From the NCBI RefSeq assembly GCF_047345415.1, contig NZ_JBLFEP010000003.1, positions 124,001-188,000 on the forward strand: a DNA stretch of 64,000 nucleotides. Reading direction: 5' to 3'. The notes beneath the pieces were generated by a model, which was not told where the DNA came from, searched no databases, and saw only the letters and a list, made by a program, of their open reading frames with translations. Made by a program: the position numbers and the translations under genes. This DNA is from Maribacter_C sp947494565. GTDB lineage: Bacteria > Bacteroidota > Bacteroidia > Flavobacteriales > Flavobacteriaceae. Shown here one piece after another: positions 8,804 to 16,727 of this stretch. How positions within the stretch are numbered: position 1 is the first letter of the stretch; each line of letters starts with the position of its first letter.

Positions 8804-10028
8804 CCTTCATAACAAATCGTACCTTCCGCATGGCATTAATATCTTTCGTTGGATTTCCTTCAACAGCTATGATATCGGCCAGATATCCTTTTTTAAGTTT
8901 ACCTAGCTTTTCCAAGTGAAAAATTTCGGCATTCACGGCTGTTGCCGATTTCAAGGCATCTATCGGTTTCATCCCGTAATCGACCATCAATTCAAGCTCG
9001 CGGTAGTTTTCCCCATGGGCAAAAACGCCCACATCACCTCCGAAAACGATTGGAACTTCAGCGTCAAGGGCCATTTGAAACGATTGCTTCTTACGGGTGA
9101 TTCGCTCCGGTACGGGATCTATTCCCTTGCGCCATCCGCGATATTGGGTAATCGCATCACCTGCCGCCAGTGTGGGACAAAACCCGATACCTTTTTCTTT
9201 CATCAGCTTAAAGATCTCCAAAGTGCCGCCGTCACCATGTTCAATGGTCTCTACACCACCGGCTATCGCTCGTCGCATTCCTTCAGGGGTACTTGCATGG
9301 GCTACCACGTGGCTACCGGCACTCGTCGCCGTGGCTACCATGGCGTTGATTTCCTCTTGTAAGAACGTGGGCTGCGAAGGTGCTCCTGGTGTCCATCTAT
9401 AATCGGCATATATTTTAATGAAATCCGCGCCATTGCCCAATTGCCTACGAACGGTTTGAATGACCGCGGGAACGCCACTGACGGCCTCTGCTCCCAAAGG
9501 TACCTGAACACCATCGTGAAATCCCTTTGGTCCGTATGCTCCGGTAGCTACAATTGCTGGTCCGGCAACCAGCATCCTTGGTCCGGGAACGATGCTGTCT
9601 TCAATGGTTTTTTTTAGATACACATCAGTGTAACCCGCTCCTTCGGCGCCTAAGTCGCGTGTTGTGGTAACACCCGCCCACAAGGTCTTTTTGGCATGCA
9701 CGGTACCTCGAATAGCCCTTTCTACTGGAGATTCTTTCAGTACTTGGTCGTTCCAAGAGGTTTCATCGTAGGGGTGGAGTAGTAGATGTGAATGCCCTTC
9801 TATCAATCCGGGCATTAGGGTAGTGCCGTTTAGGTTTATGATTGTCGTATTGCCGGAATATTTCAGATCGGAGGCACTGCCGACATAAGCAATCTGGTTG
9901 CCTTCGACCAAGACTACCCAGTTCTCGTGTAGTGCCTCACCATCGAACACTCGGTCTGGTCGAAGAAGGGTTTGTGACAGAACGAGGTGCCCTAACGAGA
10001 GCAGTATAAGGGTCAATATGTTTTTCAT
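8778..10028 (-). CDS. Secreted imidazolonepropionase-like amidohydrolase (third of three)
   Basis: From the ATG at 10028 the protein has 416 residues and a signal peptide (MKNILTLILLSLGHLVLSQ). Metal ligands of the amidohydrolase superfamily are intact: HxH in LIEGHSHLL, the carboxylatable Lys in GADFIKIYADY, His in HVVAHAS and TIEHGDGG, and Asp in VFGGDVG. Characterised relatives are membrane or exported Xaa-Pro, Xaa-Arg and similar dipeptidases, so a dipeptidase role is plausible. It starts five bases after the stop of the upstream amidohydrolase (10033) and overlaps the methyltransferase gene downstream. Confidence 0.85.
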   Translation of the reverse strand: MKNILTLILLSLGHLVLSQTLLRPDRVFDGEALHENWVVLVEGNQIAYVGSASDLKYSGNTTIINLNGTTLMPGLIEGHSHLLLHPYDETSWNDQVLKESPVERAIRGTVHAKKTLWAGVTTTRDLGAEGAGYTDVYLKKTIEDSIVPGPRMLVAGPAIVATGAYGPKGFHDGVQVPLGAEAVSGVPAVIQTVRRQLGNGADFIKIYADYRWTPGAPSQPTFLQEEINAMVATATSAGSHVVAHASTPEGMRRAIAGGVETIEHGDGGTLEIFKLMKEKGIGFCPTLAAGDAITQYRGWRKGIDPVPERITRKKQSFQMALDAEVPIVFGGDVGVFAHGENYRELELMVDYGMKPIDALKSATAVNAEIFHLEKLGKLKKGYLADIIAVEGNPTKDINAMRKVRFVMKDGRTYKTE

Positions 10029-10032
10029 GATG

Positions 10033-11406
10033 TTAGTTTTGGGAAGCATGTTTGGCTACGATAGCCAACTTTTCGTCTATTTCTTCCTTTGGAATCCAAC
10101 GACCTCGCAACATGACACCTGCAATCTCTTGTAAGGCGGTCATATCATCCAAGGGATTCGACTCAAGTAATACCATGTCAGCCTCCAGACCAACCTTCAG
10201 GTCACCAAAAGTATCTTCCATGTCGAAGTAGCGGGCAGGGTTTACGGTGCCTGATTTCAGTATCTCCAGCGGCGTCATTCCGGCACCTATCATGCCCTGA
10301 ATTTCGTGATGGATGGAGAAACCGGGTACATTGAAAAGCTGTGGGGCGTCGGAACCTAGAAGCATGCCATGACCGTTGGCATTCAGTTTGGCGATCAGTT
10401 CTTTTCTTATGCCGTCAAACTTCTTCCATTGCTCCGTATTAAAGCTAGGGTCGTTTATAGACTCGTCTTTACGGGTTTTCCAATTCTGCAAGGTTGTCTT
10501 GGGCATATAAACCATTTCGGGTTGCTGCAAGAGTTCATCTGAGCTAATAGGGGCGAACCAACGCTCGAAAAGGCTCTGTGTAGGTACGATCCATACCTCG
10601 TTCTGATTTGCAAGTGCTACCAATTCATCAATTTTGGAGGTGTTGGCCAAGGGGGTGAAGGCATAGCCGAAAAAACCATTATCGGTAGGTTTTACATTAG
10701 CGGACTCGGGTACAAGGCCCTCCAGAAAACCGTCGACATGATCAATGGACGCATACCTGCTCTTCAAAGCATGACGAATACCTATGTCAACAGGTACATG
10801 CCCGGCAAAAGGGATGCCGACCTCATTGGCAGTGGCTACCACCTGATCGAATACCTCGCGTTGAATACCGGGATGGATTTTCAAAAAATCATAACCGGCC
10901 TTTTGATATGCGCTTACCTTCTGTATGGCCTCTTCTTTAGAGGTCACCGAATTACCGTTCAAAGAAGGACTAGAGGTAAAGATACGCGGACTAATGATAC
11001 GCCCTTCTTTGGCTACCTCCCGCAGTGTCAGATGGCCTGGGTGACCTAACATACCGCGAATAGTGGTAATGCCGTTGGCGACATATAAAAAGAGTACTTC
11101 CTCCACACGTTCGGCCGGAGTCGAAGGAGGGGGAATATGGGCATGCATCTCCGCTAAGCCTGGGATCACATATTTTCCGGTTCCGTCTATAGTGGTCGTA
11201 TAGGCTCCGGGGTTTTCAATATCATCTGTGATTCGCTTGATTTTCCCGGAGTCGATAACGATTTGACGATTTTTTAAAAGCGAGCCGTTCGTGACATCTA
11301 TTTGATTCACGTTGGAAATAAGAATTGCTGTCGGACTGATTTTCTCCTCTGATTGTCCACAAGAAACGAAAACAATAAGCAACAAGGATAACGCGAGTTT
11401 TTTCAT
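10033..11406 (-). CDS. Lipoprotein imidazolonepropionase-like amidohydrolase (second of three)
   Basis: A 457-residue lipoprotein (MKKLALSLLLIVFVSC, Cys16). The metal centre is complete: AEMHAHIPPP (HxH), GYDFLKIHPG (bridging Lys), FAGHVP, SIDHVDG and LLGSDAPQ (Asp). Compared with its neighbours it has a longer insert around residues 230-320 (WIVPTQSLFERWFAP ...), which probably shapes a different substrate pocket. It overlaps the upstream amidohydrolase by four bases (ATGA). A surface dipeptidase or cyclic-amide hydrolase role is inferred from the family. Confidence 0.85.
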   Translation of the reverse strand: MKKLALSLLLIVFVSCGQSEEKISPTAILISNVNQIDVTNGSLLKNRQIVIDSGKIKRITDDIENPGAYTTTIDGTGKYVIPGLAEMHAHIPPPSTPAERVEEVLFLYVANGITTIRGMLGHPGHLTLREVAKEGRIISPRIFTSSPSLNGNSVTSKEEAIQKVSAYQKAGYDFLKIHPGIQREVFDQVVATANEVGIPFAGHVPVDIGIRHALKSRYASIDHVDGFLEGLVPESANVKPTDNGFFGYAFTPLANTSKIDELVALANQNEVWIVPTQSLFERWFAPISSDELLQQPEMVYMPKTTLQNWKTRKDESINDPSFNTEQWKKFDGIRKELIAKLNANGHGMLLGSDAPQLFNVPGFSIHHEIQGMIGAGMTPLEILKSGTVNPARYFDMEDTFGDLKVGLEADMVLLESNPLDDMTALQEIAGVMLRGRWIPKEEIDEKLAIVAKHASQN

Positions 11407-12830
11407 AAGTCTGGGTTTTGATCTACTTCCGCAGATTGTAATAGGGTTTCAAGGTCCTTTTTGTAAAAGATCTTGTCGCCATGTACCGTGCAAAAGATGT
11501 GTTTTGTGTTCGAGATGTTTTCTAAGGGATTTGCCTCTAAAATAACAATATCCGATAGTTTTCCCTCGGATAGCGTTCCATAATCCGTATTCTTTTTTAG
11601 GAAGTCCGCTCCATTGTAGGCCGAGGAGCGAAGGGCATCAAGGGGTGGAATACCGTTGGCCACCATTTCTTCCAATTCCTTATGCAAAGAAATGCCCGGG
11701 TAGGTATAGGAATTATACGCCCCGCTATCCGAGCCCGCCAATAAGCGAACATCCGCTTCATGAAGGGATTTGGTAAGTTCGCCAAAGAAGGTATCAAGAT
11801 CCTTACGATCCTGTATTGCCTTTTCGGAAGCATTCAGCGCCCTTTTGATACGACCCTCGTACGTTTTTTGAATGCCTTTGGTCATGTATTTCAAATAGGG
11901 GTCATGGGTATGATTCACTTCATCAAGGTAGCTCAACACCTTCCCAATATGCAATGTAGGTACAACGAAAACCCCATTTTCCCTTAGCTCATTGAAGGTA
12001 CGCTGCGCCACGGAATCTTGGTAAGTCGCTTGTAAAGCTGGCATGGCCTCCCAAAATCCGATTTCTTTATTGACCAATTGCTGAGTTATGGGTGTTTCTT
12101 CCGAAGAACATCCTTTCATCACATAGTACAGGTGCTCAATGGCATCGATACCAGCTCCTATGGTTTCATCGAGCGCAACGGTAAACGGCATATGGCCCGA
12201 GGTAATTAGGTTTCTATTTTCGGCTTCGGCAATGGTTTTAAGGTAGGCTTCGCCCGAAATTCTGCTATCATAGAGCTTTACGAAATCCGTTGGAATGGCC
12301 TCAAGGGAATCTAAGGCCTTTGTAATATCCTCTTCGTCTACGACTTCAAGTGATCCTGCCCAAGTTCCTCTAGGGCCATCGATTTTAGGACCTGAGGTGA
12401 AGATAGTAGGGCCGACCAACTCATTGGCACTGATTTGTTTTTTCCACTGCATTACGGAAGTTGTTAAATCCCCACCGGCATCTCTGACCGTGGTTATTCC
12501 GTTTGCGATAAATAGTTTCAAAAAGTTCTTATTGGCGGATATGAGACTGTCGCCCCCTCGAAAATGTACGTGATTATCCCAAAAGCCGGGTAACACGTAT
12601 TTGTCTTTTGCATTAATGGTCTCCTTGGCTATATATGTGTGTTTCTCGCTCGCTTTTAGGATTTTCACGATTCTTCCGTCGGAAATACCAAGGGTCTGAT
12701 TTGCCATGGTTCCAGTTTCCAGGTTCAGGACGTTACCGTTTTCGATGACCAAGTCGAACATTTCCTGTTCCTCGGAAGCACACCCCGTACCTAGCAGTAC
12801 GGTCAATAGGAATACGAAAATAAAGCGCAT
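11403..12830 (-). CDS. Lipoprotein imidazolonepropionase-like amidohydrolase (first of three)
   Basis: The ATG at 12830 gives 475 residues and a clean lipoprotein signal (MRFIFVFLLTVLLGTGC, Cys17); the open frame to 13025 would overlap the phosphatidyltransferase gene and lacks a signal. Ligands: WDNHVHFRGG (HxH), TDFVKLYDS (Lys), TSGHMPF, AIEHLYY and LAGSDSG (Asp). It carries an insert around residues 260-350 with KGCSSEETPITQQL. It is the first of three paralogues transcribed together; sequence divergence between them is high, so they are not recent duplicates. Confidence 0.85.
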   Translation of the reverse strand: MRFIFVFLLTVLLGTGCASEEQEMFDLVIENGNVLNLETGTMANQTLGISDGRIVKILKASEKHTYIAKETINAKDKYVLPGFWDNHVHFRGGDSLISANKNFLKLFIANGITTVRDAGGDLTTSVMQWKKQISANELVGPTIFTSGPKIDGPRGTWAGSLEVVDEEDITKALDSLEAIPTDFVKLYDSRISGEAYLKTIAEAENRNLITSGHMPFTVALDETIGAGIDAIEHLYYVMKGCSSEETPITQQLVNKEIGFWEAMPALQATYQDSVAQRTFNELRENGVFVVPTLHIGKVLSYLDEVNHTHDPYLKYMTKGIQKTYEGRIKRALNASEKAIQDRKDLDTFFGELTKSLHEADVRLLAGSDSGAYNSYTYPGISLHKELEEMVANGIPPLDALRSSAYNGADFLKKNTDYGTLSEGKLSDIVILEANPLENISNTKHIFCTVHGDKIFYKKDLETLLQSAEVDQNPDL

Positions 12831-12862
12831 AGGACGGTTTCTTTGCTGAAAAGTAACCAATC

Positions 12863-13630
12863 TTACCGATTTATCAACCTTCGGATGGCGATAAATACGA
12901 AGATGAAAATCGAATAGCCTATAAAGAAAGGAATGATGTATTGTTCTAGGTTTAGCGCCAACATCAAACCGATCAAGAGCAACTGAAACCCGAGGCCAAA
13001 AGTCGACACTCCGGTCATGAACCAATTGGGCAAATAGTTGGCCTCGACAGCATCTCGATCTATGGTATGGATAATTTTATCGAACACACCATAAAACATG
13101 GTATAGAGCCAAAAAAGGAAGTCCACATCTTGTTGTCTTTCACCTGCCAGTGCCTTTGGGGTCTCATTTTCGAATATACGACTGGTGGTATCTCCATTGT
13201 GCTTGTTTCGCAAAATGACATAATAGTAGTTGTAGAGCGTACCCTGTAATTGGATTCCGAAAAAAGCGAGAATGGTCAGACTAAAAGACCCGTCGGTTAC
13301 GTACCATATCGTTACCAAAATCAATAGGTTCAATATGATATCGGAAACGGAATCTAAATACCTTCCCGTATAGGAAGGTGTGTTTTTAATACGTGCCAGC
13401 TCACCGTCGGCCGCATCTAAAATCGATTTGAGAATCAAGAAAAAAGCCGTTGCCCAATAATAGTGGTTCAAAATACAGGCGATGGCTACAAGCCCCGAAA
13501 TCACAAATGCGATGGTCACATGAATAGGAGTGAAGGAAGTGTTTTTAAGGGATTTCGCTATGATTTTAGCGAAAGGTCTGCCGTAATCCGATAAGTCCAA
13601 GAATTGGTTCTGCTTGGGCAGTTTTGACAT
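12863..13630 (-). CDS. CDP-alcohol phosphatidyltransferase family membrane protein
   Basis: A 255-residue membrane enzyme from the ATG at 13630. The full CDP-alcohol signature DG-x2-AR-x8-G-x3-D-x3-D is present (DGELARIKN ... GRYLDSVSD), including both catalytic aspartates, and about five or six transmembrane helices surround it. Enzymes of this class transfer a phosphoalcohol from CDP-lipid or CDP-alcohol to a second alcohol; which alcohol is used here is not visible. It lies 32 bases upstream of the first amidohydrolase gene in the same direction and may share its transcript. Confidence 0.85.
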   Translation of the reverse strand: MSKLPKQNQFLDLSDYGRPFAKIIAKSLKNTSFTPIHVTIAFVISGLVAIACILNHYYWATAFFLILKSILDAADGELARIKNTPSYTGRYLDSVSDIILNLLILVTIWYVTDGSFSLTILAFFGIQLQGTLYNYYYVILRNKHNGDTTSRIFENETPKALAGERQQDVDFLFWLYTMFYGVFDKIIHTIDRDAVEANYLPNWFMTGVSTFGLGFQLLLIGLMLALNLEQYIIPFFIGYSIFIFVFIAIRRLINR

Positions 13631-13740
13631 AGTATTCCAGTTCTCGGAGAAAACCGGTAACGGAAACACGTTGGCCCGGTACACTCCTAAGAACTTAATG
13701 TAAAGATAAGATTTAATTTACATTCGGTAAAGGCAAGTGG

Positions 13741-14580
13741 TCAGTTAGTAATTACCTTCCGTTCTCGGAGATCGTACAGATCACCTTTTTGCAGAAAATA
13801 GAACGGCCGTTCGATGTTGGGGGGGTGTGCGACATCATTGGTATCCCTCGACCAAAAGTTACCATCATAGATCAGCACATTACTTTCACCAATGACTTCA
13901 AAGGTATTTTGATGGACTACAATGGCCGTGCTTTCGTCGAGCCCGATACCCAAAAGCTCGGGTCGCTTTTCCAATATTTCAAACATATCGAATTGACGGT
14001 TTCTTGCCAGAACATGTTGGTCGATGGCAATATTCTTTACAAAGCCAAATCCTTCTTCATGGTCGCCCATCATGATCTGATTGGTTTGGGTATCGCCCCT
14101 GACAAGATAAGACCCTTGAATGGTTGCCCCTGCCGAGGTGCCACCGATGACCCCGCCTTTGTCCAACACTTCCCAGAATACCCGTTCGGTTTCGGTACCG
14201 GCATAGGCGTCTACCAATCGCCACTGCCGACCGCCAGAGAACCAGACGCCGGTCGCTTCTTTTAGTGCAAGTGTAAATTCGTCCGAATCGGCCATCGTTC
14301 TGTCGTAGGTGTGCAAGACCGTCACTCGGGTACATCCGTAGTCACGTAGCTGTTTTGCGAACCATACGTCATCGTCATACGTATCTTGCCCACCCGCTGT
14401 AGGAATCACTACGATAGTGGCATTTTTGCCGCCGGCCAGATTGATAAAAGTATTGGTGATGTCCTGTCCAATGGCGCCACCACCGGCAATGACAAGGTTT
14501 CCGCTCTCGGGTCCCGTAGTCGATTGCTCTTGCGCCATTACCGAAAGAGACACTAAAAAAAGACAGAGAAACTTTTTCAT
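13741..14580 (-). CDS. Exported cyanophycinase-like peptidase, family S51
   Basis: A 279-residue protein with signal peptide (MKKFLCLFLVSLSVMAQ). The S51 features are the N-terminal LVIAGGGAIG, the nucleophile elbow GGTSAGA (Ser149), and LGIGLDESTAI, which carries a conserved acid. Relatives cut cyanophycin into beta-Asp-Arg dipeptides or remove N-terminal Asp (PepE). The signal peptide argues for an extracellular or periplasmic substrate. It is upstream of the phosphatidyltransferase/amidohydrolase run on the same strand, separated by 110 bases, and divergent from the MFS transporter. Confidence 0.85.
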   Translation of the reverse strand: MKKFLCLFLVSLSVMAQEQSTTGPESGNLVIAGGGAIGQDITNTFINLAGGKNATIVVIPTAGGQDTYDDDVWFAKQLRDYGCTRVTVLHTYDRTMADSDEFTLALKEATGVWFSGGRQWRLVDAYAGTETERVFWEVLDKGGVIGGTSAGATIQGSYLVRGDTQTNQIMMGDHEEGFGFVKNIAIDQHVLARNRQFDMFEILEKRPELLGIGLDESTAIVVHQNTFEVIGESNVLIYDGNFWSRDTNDVAHPPNIERPFYFLQKGDLYDLRERKVITN

Positions 14581-14639
14581 TACCGGAATTTATACGAAGC
14601 TAACGATAAAATTCATAAAGCCATGGTTGCGCTTACTGT

Positions 14640-15941
14640 ATGATCACTTTTTTAGATTCAATGGTTCTTAGTACCTTTCGGCTCATGCAGAAAACGGCCC
14701 CTTGGTATTATTTGATTTTGCTCATTTTGGCTGGTGAGGCCGTATTCATACTTCCATTTGTATTACCCCGAATTTTTAGACCTACGGTCTTAGGGGTATT
14801 CGAACTTGACAATGTAGAGCTCGGATTATGTTTTTCCGTTTATGGTGTCGTTGCGCTGATTTCTTATGTATTCGGAGGACCGATTGCCGACAAATTCCCG
14901 CCACGAAAACTCATGGCCATGGCGCTTTGGTTGACGGCTTCTGGTGGATTGGTTTTTGCTTCTTTCCCTGATTTCACTACCCTACAGTTGCTATATGGTT
15001 TCTGGGGCTTTACGACTATATTTCTATTTTGGGCGCCCATGATCAAGGCAGCGCGCGTTTGGGGCGGCACAAGTTCCCAAGGTCGGGCTTTCGGGTTGTT
15101 GGATGGGGGAAGAGGACTTACGGGAGCACTTTTTGGACTTTTGGGGGTATTTATTTTCTCCTTGTTTCTCACGGATAATGTGCAGACCGCTTCACTAGCG
15201 GAACGGCAAGAGGCTTTTCGATATGTTCTATACTGTTCGTCGTTGATCATTACCATTATTGGAGTCTTGACCTGGTTCTTTATGAAGTCTGGGGTCGATG
15301 AGAAAGAAATTCAATTGGAGAAGATCTCATGGAGCCAGATCATGGAGGTACTAAGACTTCCCTCGGTCATGCTGCTCATGATTATCATTCTTTGTGCCTA
15401 CGTAGGGTATAAGATAACGGATATTCTATCGCAATACGCCAATGAAGTGATGGCTTATGATGAGGTGAAATCAGCCCAGGTAGGTACTTTTTTGCAATTT
15501 TTGAGGCCCACCACTGGTATTCTGCTGGGGCTACTTGCAGACCGTTTTCGGTTAAGTAAAGTCTTGATTTTGAGTTTTGTGTTGTCTTTGGCAGGAGGAG
15601 TGCTTTTCGCCTCGGGAATCATCGGACCTTCGTATACCGCCTTGTTCTTCATATCGGTGGTTATCATTGCCGTGGGAGTGTATTCTGCGCGAACCCTATA
15701 TTTTGCCGTAATGCAAGAGGGGCGAATACCGCTTAAATTGACCGGTACCGCCGTGGGCCTAATTTCAGTGGTTGGGTATACTCCCGATATCTTTGCGGGG
15801 CCAGCTTACGGCTACTTGTTGGATGCCCATCCTGGAAAGGAAATTGGCCATCAAAACGTTTTTTGGATGTTGGTAGCCTTTTCATTTGTGGGCGGTGTGG
15901 CCTCCGTGGTCTATTATCGACTATATGGGCGAAAGAAATAA
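14640..15941 (+). CDS. MFS transporter
   Basis: A 433-residue protein with 12 predicted helices and the major facilitator loop 2-3 motif GGPIADKFPPRK (near residues 80-91). The related loop after the sixth helix is GLLADRFRLSK. The family resembles nucleoside/sugar-type or uncharacterised MFS carriers; the substrate is unknown. The ATG at 14640 is used here, but starts at 14661 or 14685 (MQKTAPWYY) are possible; a TACCTTTC sequence at 14671 would favour the last. It is divergent from the S51 peptidase gene and converges on the YdeI-like gene with eight bases between stops. Its position suggests, but does not prove, uptake of peptidase products. Confidence 0.8.
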   Translation: MITFLDSMVLSTFRLMQKTAPWYYLILLILAGEAVFILPFVLPRIFRPTVLGVFELDNVELGLCFSVYGVVALISYVFGGPIADKFPPRKLMAMALWLTASGGLVFASFPDFTTLQLLYGFWGFTTIFLFWAPMIKAARVWGGTSSQGRAFGLLDGGRGLTGALFGLLGVFIFSLFLTDNVQTASLAERQEAFRYVLYCSSLIITIIGVLTWFFMKSGVDEKEIQLEKISWSQIMEVLRLPSVMLLMIIILCAYVGYKITDILSQYANEVMAYDEVKSAQVGTFLQFLRPTTGILLGLLADRFRLSKVLILSFVLSLAGGVLFASGIIGPSYTALFFISVVIIAVGVYSARTLYFAVMQEGRIPLKLTGTAVGLISVVGYTPDIFAGPAYGYLLDAHPGKEIGHQNVFWMLVAFSFVGGVASVVYYRLYGRKK

Positions 15942-15949
15942 CCCTTTCA

Positions 15950-16528
15950 TTATCGACCTGTAGTTCTACTTTTTACATTATTGGCGCAGAGCCTGATGAT
16001 TTCGGCAATACGTTTCTGACGGGTTTCCTCTCGTTTGGCCTGATTCAACCAATAGAGGTAACTTTTGCGTTGCCCTCGCGTAAAACCTTTATAGTTGATC
16101 AATGCCGCTTTGTTCGTATCAAAAGCTTTTTTTAAGTCGTCAGGAATGATGCCTTTTTCCACAGCGTCCAAGGCCGACCACGACCCATTCTTCTTGGCGG
16201 TTTTAATAACCTCTAAACCACTTTGGTGTATCCGATTGTGCTTGATCAAATCTTTGATATGGTCCTTGTTGACTTTGCTCCAGACGCTTTTTGGTTTTCT
16301 CGGGCAGAAATATTGCCGTCTTTTACCATTGCCAAGACTTTTCACCGTGCTGTCTATCCAGCCATAACAGAGGGCTACCCGAACAGCTTCTTCCCACCGC
16401 ATGCTTGGTTTTTTGTGTGATACTGCATAGAAAATCAAATAGATTCCTTCTTGATTGGTATGGTTTTCATGAAGCCATGAGCGCCATTCGACATCGTCTT
16501 TAAAATAGTAGTGCTGTATTTCTTTCAC
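15950..16528 (-). CDS. YdeI/OmpD-associated family protein
   Basis: A 192-residue basic cytoplasmic protein. The N-terminal half has the family pattern EWRSWLHENH ... WEEAVRVALCYGWIDS ... FCPRKPKSVWSKVN, and the C-terminal helical part has YWLNQAKREETRQKRI followed by a basic helix. Homologues are widespread and have been linked to peptide or bacteriocin resistance (YdeI of Salmonella), but the mechanism is unknown. It is a single gene convergent with the MFS gene. Confidence 0.85.
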   Translation of the reverse strand: MKEIQHYYFKDDVEWRSWLHENHTNQEGIYLIFYAVSHKKPSMRWEEAVRVALCYGWIDSTVKSLGNGKRRQYFCPRKPKSVWSKVNKDHIKDLIKHNRIHQSGLEVIKTAKKNGSWSALDAVEKGIIPDDLKKAFDTNKAALINYKGFTRGQRKSYLYWLNQAKREETRQKRIAEIIRLCANNVKSRTTGR

Positions 16529-16575
16529 TGATTTTTGGAATTTACCTGCTATTCCTTAAAAATAACCAATTACTG

Positions 16576-16596
16576 CAAATGTATTTGGCACATTTG
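16576..16596. promoter_or_regulatory. Inverted repeat CAAATGT-N7-ACATTTG
   Basis: Perfect seven-base arms with a seven-base spacer lie in the divergent region between the YdeI-like gene and the ThuA/PQQ lipoprotein gene. On the minus strand it includes TACATTTG, a match to the Bacteroidota -7 element facing the YdeI-like gene. It may be an operator, or simply two promoter-like halves. Confidence 0.35.
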
Positions 16597-16727
16597 AGGG
16601 CTTATGCTTATTTTAGAAGTTTGACTTACAGAAACAACAAATTTCCAATAACATAACCTGTGCCGATACGTGTTTCAGTTGGTATGGGAGTAAAAAAAGG
16701 GGAAACCTTATGCATAGAAAAGTATCC

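Noticed and set aside
12831..13025. N-terminal extension of the first amidohydrolase
   Set aside because: It overlaps the phosphatidyltransferase gene, and the ATG at 12830 gives a proper lipoprotein signal.
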